From Maribacter sp. 4G9 (lineage in GTDB: Bacteria; Bacteroidota; Bacteroidia; Flavobacteriales; Flavobacteriaceae): a DNA stretch of 58,959 nucleotides. Where the stretch lies: NCBI RefSeq assembly GCF_002742265.1, contig NZ_MDGL01000125.1:1-58959 (forward strand), given 5' to 3'. Position 1 is the first letter of the stretch; every line of letters starts with the position of its first letter. The notes under the pieces were generated by a model. It was not told where the DNA came from, searched no databases, and saw nothing but the letters and a program-made list of their open reading frames with translations. A program made the translations under genes and the position numbers. This document shows, one piece after another, positions 27,935-37,069 of this stretch.

Positions 27935-28231
27935 ATGGCAATCGCAAAACAATATCTAAAGACAAAACCCGTATGTAAGGTAACTTTTACAGTTCCTGCA
28001 GAGGACGCTAAAAAAGTGGCCGTAGTAGGTGACTTTAATGATTGGAGTCCTAAGGGCAGTACATTGAAAAAATTAAAAAATGGCACATTCAAGGGAACAT
28101 TTGACCTTCCTAAGGAAAGTACCTATGAATTTAAATATTTGGTAGATGGGACCTATGTCAATGAAACGGAGGCGGACCGTTACCAATGGAACGATTATGC
28201 CGGTTCTGAAAATGCGGTATTGGAATTATAA
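27935..28231 (+). CDS. Stand-alone isoamylase-early-set (CBM48) protein
   Basis: A 98-residue protein consisting almost entirely of one CBM48/AMPK glycogen-binding-type domain: KVTFTVPAEDAKKVAVVGDFNDWSPKG and the C-terminal FKYLVDGTYVNETEADRY. There is no catalytic domain or signal peptide, so it should be a cytoplasmic glycogen- or starch-binding or regulatory module. It has its own promoter and terminator. What it partners with is not shown by the neighbours. Confidence 0.88.
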   Translation: MAIAKQYLKTKPVCKVTFTVPAEDAKKVAVVGDFNDWSPKGSTLKKLKNGTFKGTFDLPKESTYEFKYLVDGTYVNETEADRYQWNDYAGSENAVLEL

Positions 28232-28250
28232 TTTTTTTAAACCAGATATT

Positions 28251-28286
28251 AAAGGGAACCTTTTTTAGGGTCCCTTTTTTATTTTT
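28251..28286 (+). terminator. Terminator after the CBM48 gene
   Basis: Stem AAAGGGAACC / GGGTCCCTTT around a T-rich loop, followed by T6; it can also serve the convergent histidine kinase gene. Confidence 0.75.
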
Positions 28287-29793
28287 ATAAGTTTATTGCC
28301 GGATTGAATCCATGAACTGGAAGGGTAAAGGTGAATTTCGCACCTTCATTGGGAATGCTGTCAATATTTATTTTGGAATTATGGAGTTCGACAATTTTCC
28401 TTACAATGGCCAGACCAAGTCCGGCCCCTTCATTTTTCTTACCTGATTTAGTTTGCCTATAGCGTTCAAAAATCAGGGACTGATTCTCCTCCTGTATCCC
28501 GGGGCCACTATCTTTTATATGAATCTCCACATGTTCATTTTTCTTTAGGATTCCAATGCTAATCTTACCATGGTTGGGAGTGAATTTTAGTGCATTGTCC
28601 ATAAGATTTTGAATGGCGCGTTCCACAAGGGAAATATCCGCAAAGACCAAGGGAAGGTTATCGTCCATGTTCAAATCCAACTGGATATTCTTTTTTTGTG
28701 CCAAAATTGCATAGTTACTGTATATGTCATTGGCAAGTTCGCTGATAAGAAAAGGTTCTTTTTTTGGTTCGATTTGATTGGCTTCCAGCTTTGAATATTC
28801 AAAAAGCTGTGTAATCAATTTCCCCAGTCTTTTACTTCCGTTTTCTATGGTGTTGAGGTAATGGTCCCTTTGCTCCTGCGATAGTTCCTTACCTTTCATT
28901 TGCAGGGTTTCAATATATCCTTGAATGATGGCAAGGGGGGTCCGAAGGTCATGGGATATGTTGGCTATAAGTTCCCTACGTAAACTTTCAACGGATTGGA
29001 GTTTGTTCATATCGGCTAGTATTGTATCGGCCATTTCATTAAATGTAGTTGTAACGCTGGCCAGATCGGATTTTTCGGCATCCTTTATTCTATATTCAAG
29101 GTCGCCTTGTTGGAACCGCCTTGTGGCATGGACCAGCTCACGAAGGTTTTTGGTAAGGTACCAAACGGAAAGAATTGCCATTAAAGAAGTAAACAAAAGC
29201 GTAAGGATCAGGTTGCCCAACCCCATTTTCATCATATAACTCCCCAAAAGCAATTCCCTAGTATTCAAAAAATCCTTGCCTGCCAACAAAATATAAATGT
29301 AGCCTTCCATATTTTCTTTTTGGAACCTAGCGGCAGAAAAAACCTGTTTTTTGGTAGGGTCCTTTGGGTCCTGTCCTAGATAATATCCTTGGCCTTTGTT
29401 TTCGATAAATGTATTGACAGGTTCAAGATTGACCTTCCGGTTTTTGGTCTCAGGGGCCTCATGGTCCAGAACTACGGAATATTGAACGACTCCTTCCGTG
29501 TTCAATAAATATACTTCAATGGCCCTGTTTACAGCCATCATGTCATGCATAATATCACCAAACAAAGCTTTGTTTATTTCACCATCTACTTGGAACGGAC
29601 TTTCATCGCTAAATTTTTCGTCTATCAAGTCTTGGGCCAAGTTGGCATGCAAGCGTTGTGTGGTTTCCGCATAGTATTTTTCAGATAGATAAACGGAAGA
29701 AATGGTATACGCTATTCCGGCGACTACCAAAATGGCCAAAAATGAAAGGATAAGTTTCCTAATCAAGGCTATGGAAAGTAGTGAATTTTTCAT
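28285..29793 (-). CDS. Membrane sensor histidine kinase
   Basis: A 502-residue kinase: transmembrane helix at about 12-34, an extracytoplasmic sensor of about 150 residues, second helix at about 190-213, HAMP at about 214-265, HisKA with phospho-acceptor His281 (ANISHDLRTPLAIIQGY), and the ATPase with N-box NLMDNALKF, G1 DSGPGIQ and G2 GAGLGLAIV. The sensor domain has no motif I recognise. It lies 91 bp downstream of its response regulator gene on the same strand. Confidence 0.93.
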   Translation of the reverse strand: MKNSLLSIALIRKLILSFLAILVVAGIAYTISSVYLSEKYYAETTQRLHANLAQDLIDEKFSDESPFQVDGEINKALFGDIMHDMMAVNRAIEVYLLNTEGVVQYSVVLDHEAPETKNRKVNLEPVNTFIENKGQGYYLGQDPKDPTKKQVFSAARFQKENMEGYIYILLAGKDFLNTRELLLGSYMMKMGLGNLILTLLFTSLMAILSVWYLTKNLRELVHATRRFQQGDLEYRIKDAEKSDLASVTTTFNEMADTILADMNKLQSVESLRRELIANISHDLRTPLAIIQGYIETLQMKGKELSQEQRDHYLNTIENGSKRLGKLITQLFEYSKLEANQIEPKKEPFLISELANDIYSNYAILAQKKNIQLDLNMDDNLPLVFADISLVERAIQNLMDNALKFTPNHGKISIGILKKNEHVEIHIKDSGPGIQEENQSLIFERYRQTKSGKKNEGAGLGLAIVRKIVELHNSKINIDSIPNEGAKFTFTLPVHGFNPAINL

Positions 29794-29884
29794 CTATCTG
29801 TTTTTATCACCAAACTTTTGTTCAACTGTTTAATTTTTTCGATAAGGTATCTAGCATTGAGTAACATATATACGTTATGGGCTT

Positions 29885-30586
29885 TTATAAGTCTTCATTG
29901 AATTTGTAGCCAACACCCCAAGTAGTCAAGATGTAGGTAGGATTGCCCATATCCGGTTCAATTTTTGATCTTAGCCTGTTGATATGCGAGTTTACCGTAT
30001 GTTCATAACCTTCAAAATCATAGCCCCAGACCAAGTTTAATAGTTTTTTTCGGTCATAACTTTTACCTGGATGGGAGGATAAAAGGACCAGAAGTTCAAA
30101 TTCCTTTGGGGAAAGGTCCACCCGCTGTCCGTCCAAGGTGATTTTTCGTGTTTCAATGTTTATGGATAATTGGCCAAAGTGGTTTATTTTATCCATCCCT
30201 TCCTGTGCATCATGGGAGGCCATTTTTTGTCTTCTAAAAATTGCCTTGACACGGGCAATGAACTCCCTTACACTAAAAGGTTTGGTCAAATAATCGTCGG
30301 CACCTATTTCCAGCCCAAGTACCTTGTCTATTTCTTCGGACTTTGAGGTAAGCATTATGATGGGGGTCTTGATGTTTTTTGCCCTCAACTTTTGGCATAT
30401 TTCAATACCATCCATTCCAGGTAACATAATGTCAAGGATGATTAGGCTAAAATCATTATCCAAGGCATTTGTAAAACCTTCATCGCCCCTTTGGGAGGAT
30501 ACCACCTCACACTGTAAGTCTTTCAAATGTATTTCGAGAAGATGGACGATTTCAATATCATCCTCAATAATCAAAACTCTTTTCAT
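29885..30586 (-). CDS. OmpR-family response regulator
   Basis: A 233-residue regulator. The receiver domain has phospho-acceptor Asp52 (LIILDIMLPGMDG), Thr80 (MLTSKS) and Lys102 (DDYLTKPF). A winged-helix DNA-binding domain from about 135 includes SPKEFELLVLL and the recognition region HTVNSHINRLRSKIE. It pairs with the kinase gene downstream; targets are unknown. Confidence 0.94.
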   Translation of the reverse strand: MKRVLIIEDDIEIVHLLEIHLKDLQCEVVSSQRGDEGFTNALDNDFSLIILDIMLPGMDGIEICQKLRAKNIKTPIIMLTSKSEEIDKVLGLEIGADDYLTKPFSVREFIARVKAIFRRQKMASHDAQEGMDKINHFGQLSINIETRKITLDGQRVDLSPKEFELLVLLSSHPGKSYDRKKLLNLVWGYDFEGYEHTVNSHINRLRSKIEPDMGNPTYILTTWGVGYKFNEDL

Positions 30587-30619
30587 TTGTTAATATTTAT
30601 TGGCACCGCCAAAGGGTTT

Positions 30620-30740
30620 AATACTCCGAGGCTTGCCTCGAAATTAAAAATTTGTTTCCTGCGAATGCCTCGTGGGCTTGCCCCGAGGTAGTTTACTTTT
30701 CCAAGGGGCCATGCTTCGATTTCGCTCAGCTTGGGAATGC
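30620..30740. repeat. Composite intergenic palindromic repeat
   Basis: Three hairpin-forming pieces lie side by side: CGAGGC-TT-GCCTCG at 30627-30640, CCTCGtGGGC-TT-GCCCcGAGG at 30668-30688, and a looser TTCCAAG...CTTGGGAA pair at 30699-30737. The first two share the CTCG...CGAG core. The rest of the 418-bp gap between the response regulator and the repeat lipoprotein has no gene that I can see. Confidence 0.6.
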
Positions 30741-31005
30741 AATTTACCCATAACATCTTTAGAGGTATCGGCATCTTCACATTTCATTACTGCGAAATAA
30801 AAAAATAGTTATCACGAAACCTTCACAACGCATGGGAATACCCAATTATAATGGTAGATGGGTCGCTTTGGGCCTTCATTACTTTCATTTTTTTAGAAAA
30901 TATTTCACGGTAGAGGGATAATAGGTGTTCAAAAATTGATTTTTCCGTGACTTTTCTGTTACAGCTAACCGGTTCCTTTGCCAAGAATCTAAAAAACAAT
31001 TGATT

Positions 31006-32757
31006 ATGAAAACACTAAAAACACTATTATTTCTTTCCCTTGGCATCATTTTGGTTGGATGTACTAATGACCAGGACGAACCTATTACAACAGCGGTCAC
31101 GGCCGGTACCTTAACGGGCGGGCCATTTTCGTTCACCGTAGATGGAGTCCCGGATATGGTTACTAATATTACCCTGGACGTTTCCGGTCTTTCAGGGAGT
31201 TTACAAACATTTGTGATTACGGATGATAACAAGAACATTCTTGGCCTTCCTCCAACTATGGCAGCTTTGGAAGGTGTAGATTTTGATGGTGCTGGGGTAG
31301 GATCTTGCTACATATATCACTTGGCCTACGAAGATGGGCTATCAGGCTTGGAGCCGGGTATGAATCTGGACAACCTTAGCGGTGATTTTGCACTTTCAAA
31401 CTTTCTAATGGTGATTAGGAGTGGATTGGATGCCGGAACCCTTGTTGGTGGACCCTATCAATTTTTGGTAGATGGTATCCCTGATATGGTTACCGACATA
31501 TCCTTGGATGGTACGCAATTAAACGGTGAAATGCAGACGTATGTAATTACCGATGATATGGGCGTAATTTTAGGATTGCCCCCAACGTTAGAGGCTGTCT
31601 TGGCCGTTGATTTTGATGGTGCTGGCGAAGGTACTTGTTTTATATACCATTTGACGTACAGCGGCACTTTAATGGGCTTGGAAGCAGGTATGAATGTGAA
31701 CGATTTTCAAGGTGAGTTTGATTTATCCAACTCCATAGAGGTAAATAGGGTAGGTCTGGATGCCGGTGTATTTTTTGGAGGACCTTATGAATTTGTAGTC
31801 GACGGAAAAGTGGACAACGTAACTTCTATATCCTTTGATGGCGCCAATGTAAATGGTGAATTTTCCACCTTTGTCATTACCGATGCCGATTTGAACATTT
31901 TAGGATTGCCTCCAACGTTGGAAGCCGTCAAGGGTGTTGATTTTGATGGAGCGGGAGCTGGAGTGTGCCTCATTTGGCATCTTACGTACCAAGAGGGTCT
32001 TATGGGACTGGAAGCGGGTAGCAATGCTGCAGCCTTAAGAGGTACTTTTGCACTCTCCAATTCGATTGAAGTAAATCGCCTGGCTTTGAATGCAGGGAAA
32101 TTGGAAGGTGGTCCTTACGAGTTTACGGTAGATGGTACACCGGATATGGCAACAGGACTTTCCTTGGATGCCTCTGGTCTTAATGGAAGCAATCAAAGGT
32201 TAATTATTACCGATGCCGATCTGAACATTCTAGGTTTGCCCCCAACGTTGGAGGCCGCTAAAGGGGTGGATTTTGACGCAGCTGGGGAAGGAATTTGCCT
32301 CATTTGGCATATCACCTACGAAGATGATATCATGGGATTGGAAGCTGGTGCCAATGCCGGAAATCTACAAGGAAACTTTGCCCTTTCAAATTCCATCATG
32401 GTCACCAGAAATGTCTTGAACGCCGGTGCTTTGGAAGGAGGTCCCTTTATGTTCACCGTAGATGGAACACCGGATATGGTCTCCGGGATTGCACTGGATG
32501 ATACTGATGTAAACGGCTCGAACCAAACCTATGTCATTACGGATGACTTGGGCAATATCCTTGGATTGCCACCCACTTTGGAAGCCGTGGAAGGTGTTGA
32601 TTTTGATGGAGCGGGTGTTGGTGTTTGTTTTATATGGCACTTGACTTATGGTGAGGGTTTGATGGGGTTGGCTCCTGGTATGAATACTGCCGATTTACAA
32701 GGCTTCTATGACTTCTCAAATTCCATCCAAGTGACAAGAATGGCATTGGCCGATTGA
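31006..32757 (+). CDS. Lipoprotein of five exact 110-residue repeats
   Basis: A 583-residue protein from ATG 31006; the TTG at 31000 is rejected. The lipobox is LVGC (Cys19). From residue 33 to the end it consists of five copies of one domain, starting at bases 31102, 31432, 31762, 32092 and 32422, exactly 330 bp apart. Consensus pieces are GGPYxFxVDGxPDMV, VITDDxxNILGLPPTLEAV, GVDFDGAGxGxCxIWHLTY, GLMGLEAGxN and LSNSIxVxR. Each copy keeps one Cys in the GxCxIWHL region. Similar single copies occur in other flavobacterial surface proteins; function is unknown. It has its own terminator. Confidence 0.85.
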   Translation: MKTLKTLLFLSLGIILVGCTNDQDEPITTAVTAGTLTGGPFSFTVDGVPDMVTNITLDVSGLSGSLQTFVITDDNKNILGLPPTMAALEGVDFDGAGVGSCYIYHLAYEDGLSGLEPGMNLDNLSGDFALSNFLMVIRSGLDAGTLVGGPYQFLVDGIPDMVTDISLDGTQLNGEMQTYVITDDMGVILGLPPTLEAVLAVDFDGAGEGTCFIYHLTYSGTLMGLEAGMNVNDFQGEFDLSNSIEVNRVGLDAGVFFGGPYEFVVDGKVDNVTSISFDGANVNGEFSTFVITDADLNILGLPPTLEAVKGVDFDGAGAGVCLIWHLTYQEGLMGLEAGSNAAALRGTFALSNSIEVNRLALNAGKLEGGPYEFTVDGTPDMATGLSLDASGLNGSNQRLIITDADLNILGLPPTLEAAKGVDFDAAGEGICLIWHITYEDDIMGLEAGANAGNLQGNFALSNSIMVTRNVLNAGALEGGPFMFTVDGTPDMVSGIALDDTDVNGSNQTYVITDDLGNILGLPPTLEAVEGVDFDGAGVGVCFIWHLTYGEGLMGLAPGMNTADLQGFYDFSNSIQVTRMALAD

Positions 32758-32803
32758 AAAAGAAAATTTAAAAAATAGTTGGCGTCATGCCATCCAACGG
32801 CCA

Positions 32804-32844
32804 AAAAGCCCGAATCCTTTTAAGTTAGGTTCGGGCTTTGTTTT
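32804..32844 (+). terminator. Terminator after the repeat lipoprotein
   Basis: Stem AAAGCCCGAA / TTCGGGCTTT with loop TCCTTTTAAGTTAGG-like sequence, then GTTTTG. Confidence 0.8.
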
Positions 32845-32899
32845 GTTTCCAATGTTTAAAAACCAATCGATTCTTTCTTTTTGATTTAAATGTTCTTAT

Positions 32900-33724
32900 C
32901 TAAACTGCCACAACGCCTTTTATATGCGGATGTGGATTGTAATCCAACAAGGTAAAATCCTCAAACGTAAAATCGAATATGTCCTTTACGTTTGGGTTTA
33001 GGACCATTTTAGATAAAGGTCTAGGTTCCCTACTTAATTGTAATTCTACTTGCTCCAGATGGTTATTGTAGATATGGGCATCGCCAAAGGTGTGGATGAA
33101 ATCGCCCGGTTCATACCCACAAACTTGGGCCATCATCATGGTAAAAAGAGCATAGGAAGCAATGTTGAAGGGAACGCCTAAAAAGATATCGGCGCTGCGC
33201 TGATATAGTTGGCAGGACAACTTTCCGTCCGCTACATAAAATTGAAAAAATGCGTGGCAAGGTGGAAGAGCGGCTTTTCCATTGGCCACATTTTCCGAAA
33301 ATGATTTGGAGGTATCCGGCAGTACGCTTGGATTCCATGCGGATACCAACATTCTTCTACTGTTCGGGTTATTTTTTAGAGTTTCCACAACCTCTTTTAT
33401 CTGGTCGATTTCGTCACTGTTCCAATTTCTCCATTGATGGCCGTAAACCGGGCCTAAATCCCCGTTATCATCGGCCCATTCGTTCCAGATACGTACGCCG
33501 TTTTCCTGTAAATATTGAATATTGGTATCACCTTTTAAAAACCAGAGTAGTTCGTATATGATGGATTTCAAGTGTAATTTTTTGGTAGTGACCATAGGAA
33601 ATCCTTGGCTCAGGTCAAACCGCATTTGATACCCAAAAACGCTCAAAGTACCCGTACCGGTACGATCGCCCTTTTGGTTTCCTTCGTTTAAAACATGCTT
33701 TAGTAAGTCGTGGTATTGTTTCAT
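32900..33724 (-). CDS. thyA: Thymidylate synthase
   Basis: A 274-residue enzyme from ATG 33724 ([12 protein letters not shown]); the open frame extends 22 codons further but only through a palindromic repeat. It methylates dUMP to dTMP with methylenetetrahydrofolate. [11 protein letters not shown] near residue 21 binds phosphate, Cys156 ([11 protein letters not shown]) is the nucleophile, and [14 protein letters not shown] and [10 protein letters not shown] are intact. The start codon directly abuts a palindromic repeat arm. Confidence 0.96.
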   Translation of the reverse strand: MKQYHDLLKHVLNEGNQKGDRTGTGTLSVFGYQMRFDLSQGFPMVTTKKLHLKSIIYELLWFLKGDTNIQYLQENGVRIWNEWADDNGDLGPVYGHQWRNWNSDEIDQIKEVVETLKNNPNSRRMLVSAWNPSVLPDTSKSFSENVANGKAALPPCHAFFQFYVADGKLSCQLYQRSADIFLGVPFNIASYALFTMMMAQVCGYEPGDFIHTFGDAHIYNNHLEQVELQLSREPRPLSKMVLNPNVKDIFDFTFEDFTLLDYNPHPHIKGVVAV

Positions 33725-33726
33725 AA

Positions 33727-33872
33727 GCCCCCTAACCCCCAAAGGGGGAATTCCCTCTGGTTTATTTTTGTAAAAATAAGGAAAGCCCATTGGTCTTTAT
33801 CCATACCACTCTAGGCTTTTATTAAAATTTATTAACGGCAAATTGTGGTTCCCCCTTTGGGGGTAAGGGTGC
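33727..33872. repeat. Inverted-repeat element between thyA and nupC
   Basis: Left arm GCCCCCTAACCCCCAAAGGG at 33727, right arm ending in TACCCC-type sequence in inverted orientation at 33849-33872. The two arms agree in 19 of 20 bases (CCTAACCCCCAAAGGGGGAA against CCTTACCCCCAAAGGGGGAA). Each arm itself forms a CCCCC-AAA-GGGGG hairpin. They enclose about 90 bp without a gene. The layout resembles a small MITE-like element. Confidence 0.6.
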
Positions 33873-33873
33873 A

Positions 33874-35337
33874 TCACCCCAAAATCATTCCGGCTATGGT
33901 AGCGGAGAGTAGGGAAGCAAGCGACCCTCCAAGTACGGCTTTCATCCCAAATTCGGACAAAGTCTTTCGCTGACTAGGAGCCAGGGAACCAATGCCACCA
34001 ATTTGAATGCCTATGGAGGCAAAGTTTGCAAAACCACAAAGCATGTACGTGGCCATAATGATGGATTTCTGATACCCCAAACTAGGGCTTATGGACAAAT
34101 CCTTCAATTCTGCCAATTGGGTATAGGCCACAAATTCACTGGAAGCCAATTTGATTCCCAATAGTTGGCCCATTAACGATATATCTTCATTGGCTACACC
34201 TATTAGCCACATTAATGGAGCGAATATAGTACCTAGAATTGCCTCTAATGATAACTTCTCAAAAGAGGAATGCTCAGCCACAAACTGGTTTAGATTTGTA
34301 ATATCACCAACATAACCAAAAATGCCGTTTAACATGGCTATGAACGCTACAAAGACCAAAAGCATGGCACCAACGTTAACCGCCAATTTTAATCCTTCCG
34401 TAGTGCCATTGGCAATGGCATCCAATAAGTTGGTCCCAATTTTTTCCGTGGAGACCTTGATGTTTGAATCCACTTCTTCGGTCTGCGGACACAATATTTT
34501 GGAAACCACGATGGCCCCCGGTGCTGCCATTACGGATGCTGCGATCAGATGGCGGGCAAATTCCAATCGGAGTGCTTCATCGTTCCCGCCCAAAAATCCA
34601 ATATAGGCGGCCAAAACGCCTCCGGCAACAGTGGCCATGCCACCGATCATGACCAAAAGGATTTCTGATCGGGTCATTCTTTCCAGATAGGCTTTGATCA
34701 TCAAAGGCGCTTCAGTCTGGCCAAGAAAAATATTACCGGCTACGGAAAGGCTTTCCGGTCCTGAAATACCCAAGGATTTAGTTAAAAGCCATGCCAGCCC
34801 TTTTACGATTTTTTGAATGATTCCCAAGTAAAACAGTACTGAAGTCAATGCCGAAAAAAAGATAATTGTGGGTAATATTTGAAATGCGAACACGTACCCA
34901 ATATTCGGGTTGTCTATATTCATGAGATTTCCCAATAGAAACTGACTACCGGCGACCGTAAAATTTAAAATCTCGTTGAATATTTTTCCCAATACGGTAA
35001 AGATCGCCCTGATAAAGGGCACCTTCAATATTCCTATGGCCAGCGCCAATTGTATGGCAATTCCAATTCCTACCGTTTTCCAGTTTATGGCCTTTTTATT
35101 TGAACTGAACAGAAAGGCCAATCCAAGCAGTACCAACATGCCTAGGATACCTCGCCAAAAACTGTTAAAGGTAAATCCTTCATTGGGGATTGCAGAGGTC
35201 AATTCACTTTGGGCAATGTCATTTAATATGGTATTATCAACCGAATTTAGTACGGACTCCGGGGTATCAGGGCCTTGTGAAAATACTAGTAAGGTAAAAA
35301 GGAATAGGAGGGAGGATAGCCAAATAGTTTTTTTCAT
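33874..35337 (-). CDS. nupC: Concentrative nucleoside transporter, NupC family
   Basis: A 487-residue CNT-type permease importing nucleosides with a cation gradient. A cleavable-looking N-terminal signal (to about residue 21, VFSQ) precedes the family membrane core, an extension usual in Bacteroidetes homologues. Core signatures are GNIFLGQTEAPLMIKAYL, MTRSEILLVMIGGMATVAGGVLAAYIGFLG, LMWLIGVANEDI and CGFANFASIGIQIGGIG. The pairing with thyA suggests pyrimidine salvage, as cdd is also in the window. Confidence 0.92.
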   Translation of the reverse strand: MKKTIWLSSLLFLFTLLVFSQGPDTPESVLNSVDNTILNDIAQSELTSAIPNEGFTFNSFWRGILGMLVLLGLAFLFSSNKKAINWKTVGIGIAIQLALAIGILKVPFIRAIFTVLGKIFNEILNFTVAGSQFLLGNLMNIDNPNIGYVFAFQILPTIIFFSALTSVLFYLGIIQKIVKGLAWLLTKSLGISGPESLSVAGNIFLGQTEAPLMIKAYLERMTRSEILLVMIGGMATVAGGVLAAYIGFLGGNDEALRLEFARHLIAASVMAAPGAIVVSKILCPQTEEVDSNIKVSTEKIGTNLLDAIANGTTEGLKLAVNVGAMLLVFVAFIAMLNGIFGYVGDITNLNQFVAEHSSFEKLSLEAILGTIFAPLMWLIGVANEDISLMGQLLGIKLASSEFVAYTQLAELKDLSISPSLGYQKSIIMATYMLCGFANFASIGIQIGGIGSLAPSQRKTLSEFGMKAVLGGSLASLLSATIAGMILG

Positions 35338-35353
35338 GCGCTAGGTGTGTCCA

Positions 35354-35983
35354 TCAATTTCTCTTGGATATTTCATCCCTCAATTTTGCAGCTTTCTCAT
35401 AATCTTCGTTTGCCACCGCTTTTTTGAGCTCTTCTTCCAGTTCGTCTATGGTCAATTCCGTATAACCGTCCGAGGCACCGGAATCGATTTCTACGGTTTC
35501 ACCTTCCTGAAGTATTTCATCTACCACGATACTATCGTCGCTCTCTTTTTTTTCGGTTTCCTTGGAAGAGAATTTCAAGAAAATGCCCGCCTTGTCCAAG
35601 ATGGTCTTGTAGGTGAAGATCGGTGCATTGAACCGAAGCGCCAATGCAATGGCATCGCTGGTCCTGGCATCTATGATTTCTTCAATGCCGTCCCTTTCGC
35701 AGATGATGCTGGAATAAAAAACACCATCTACGAGTTTGTGGATGATCACCTGTTTGATGACAATATCGAAGCGATCCGCAAAATTCTTGAAAAGATCATG
35801 TGTCAAGGGCCTTGGCGGCTTTATTTCCTTTTCAAGGGCTATGGCTATGGACTGTGCCTCAAAGGCTCCGATGACGATGGGTAATTTACGGTCTCCCTCC
35901 ACTTCATTCAATATAAGGGCATAAGCGCCATTTTGTGTTTGGCTATAGGAAATCCCCTTTATTTTCAATCGTACTAAACTCAT
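35354..35983 (-). CDS. Bifunctional nuclease family protein (DUF151) with UVR motif
   Basis: A 209-residue protein. Residues 1-140 form the BFN/DUF151 domain (LKIKGISYSQTQNGAYALIL, LPIVIGAFEAQSIA, ARTSDAIALALRF), related to plant bifunctional DNase/RNase proteins. The C-terminus (about 170-205) is a UVR-like helix-pair motif, ELEEELKKAVANEDYEKAAKLRDE, as in UvrB/UvrC. It lies 16 bp upstream of nupC on the same strand. The nuclease activity is inferred from family only. Confidence 0.9.
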   Translation of the reverse strand: MSLVRLKIKGISYSQTQNGAYALILNEVEGDRKLPIVIGAFEAQSIAIALEKEIKPPRPLTHDLFKNFADRFDIVIKQVIIHKLVDGVFYSSIICERDGIEEIIDARTSDAIALALRFNAPIFTYKTILDKAGIFLKFSSKETEKKESDDSIVVDEILQEGETVEIDSGASDGYTELTIDELEEELKKAVANEDYEKAAKLRDEISKRN

Positions 35984-35995
35984 AAGTTTTATAAA

Positions 35996-36041
35996 CTAAA
36001 AAAGCTGTTCAAACACTTGGGACCCCAACTATTCGAACAGC
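35996..36041 (-). terminator. Terminator after etfA
   Basis: On the minus strand, GGCTGTTCGAATAGTTGGGG pairs with a downstream TTTGAACAGC, followed by TTTTTTAG. It sits 26 bp after the etfA stop and would end the etfBA transcript. Confidence 0.75.
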
Positions 36042-36066
36042 CCTTTGTGGGGCAAATTAACAAAAA

Positions 36067-37032
36067 TTAGCTGTTTTGAGCTTTAAATTCCTTTAATTTT
36101 TCGATTAACTCCGGCACGACTTCAAAAGCATCGCCCACGATTCCATAATCGGCCGCCTTGAAAAATGGAGCTTCCGGATCGTTGTTGATGACTACTTTTG
36201 TTTTTGAGGAGCTAACACCGGCCAAATGTTGAATGGCACCTGAAATCCCTATGGCAATATACAGGTTGCTTGCAACGGGCTTGCCTGTTTGTCCAACATG
36301 TTCTCCATGGGGTCGCCAACCTAGGTCGGATACAGGTTTGGAACATGCGGTGGCTGCGCCCAGCACATCGGCCAAGTCCTCTATCATTCCCCAATTTTCG
36401 GGTCCCTTGAGGCCCCTTCCAGCGGAAACGACTATATCCGCATCGGCAATGGTCGCTTTACCAACGACCTTGTCTATATCCGTTGACTTCGTTTTAAATT
36501 CCGCGTCAAGGGATATGCTAAAATCTTCTACGGATGCATCGGTAGGTGTTTCAACCGTTCCAAAGGCATTATTGGATACCCCGAGGATTTTTATATCGGT
36601 TTTAATTTCGGTATGTGCAAAACCTTTGTTGCTAAAGGCTGTTCTTTTTATCTTGAAAGGTGCGGTACTTTCAGGGGCCGCCACAATATTTGGAACATAA
36701 CCGGCCTTCAATCGTGCCGATAAAAGGGGAGCCATATATTTTGCATCGGAACTTGAACTGATAACCACCACACTTGCCCCTTCAGCTTCTAAGGCTTTGG
36801 ATACGATTTCTGCCGCGGCCTTGGCATTGAAAGGCTTCAATTTTTCATTCTGGACGTTCAACACTTTTGAAATACCATAGGTTCCCAAAAGGGCATTTTC
36901 CATACAATTAATGGAAACGGCCGTTGCCGTGGTGCCCATCTGCCTGGCCACTTCCGAAGCATAGGAAGCGACTTCAAATGCGTTCTTCTTAAATTTTCCG
37001 TTTTCGGATTCTGTATATACTATAACTGACAT
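36067..37032 (-). CDS. etfA: Electron transfer flavoprotein, alpha subunit
   Basis: A 321-residue subunit. The C-terminal FAD domain shows SAGRGLKGPENWGMIEDLADVL, SDLGWRPHGEHVGQTGKPV, YIAIGISGAIQHLAG and INNDPEAPFFKAADYGIVGD. With EtfB it carries electrons from acyl-CoA dehydrogenases to the respiratory chain. It lies 37 bp downstream of etfB; both would be read from the promoter and palindrome at 37961-37989. Confidence 0.95.
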   Translation of the reverse strand: MSVIVYTESENGKFKKNAFEVASYASEVARQMGTTATAVSINCMENALLGTYGISKVLNVQNEKLKPFNAKAAAEIVSKALEAEGASVVVISSSSDAKYMAPLLSARLKAGYVPNIVAAPESTAPFKIKRTAFSNKGFAHTEIKTDIKILGVSNNAFGTVETPTDASVEDFSISLDAEFKTKSTDIDKVVGKATIADADIVVSAGRGLKGPENWGMIEDLADVLGAATACSKPVSDLGWRPHGEHVGQTGKPVASNLYIAIGISGAIQHLAGVSSSKTKVVINNDPEAPFFKAADYGIVGDAFEVVPELIEKLKEFKAQNS

Positions 37033-37069
37033 TTCTTCTATTTTTTGTGTTTACAGCTTCAAAAAGCTA

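Noticed and set aside
33725..33790. 22-codon upstream extension of thyA
   Set aside because: Codes through a palindromic arm; ThyA homologues begin at MKQYHDLL.
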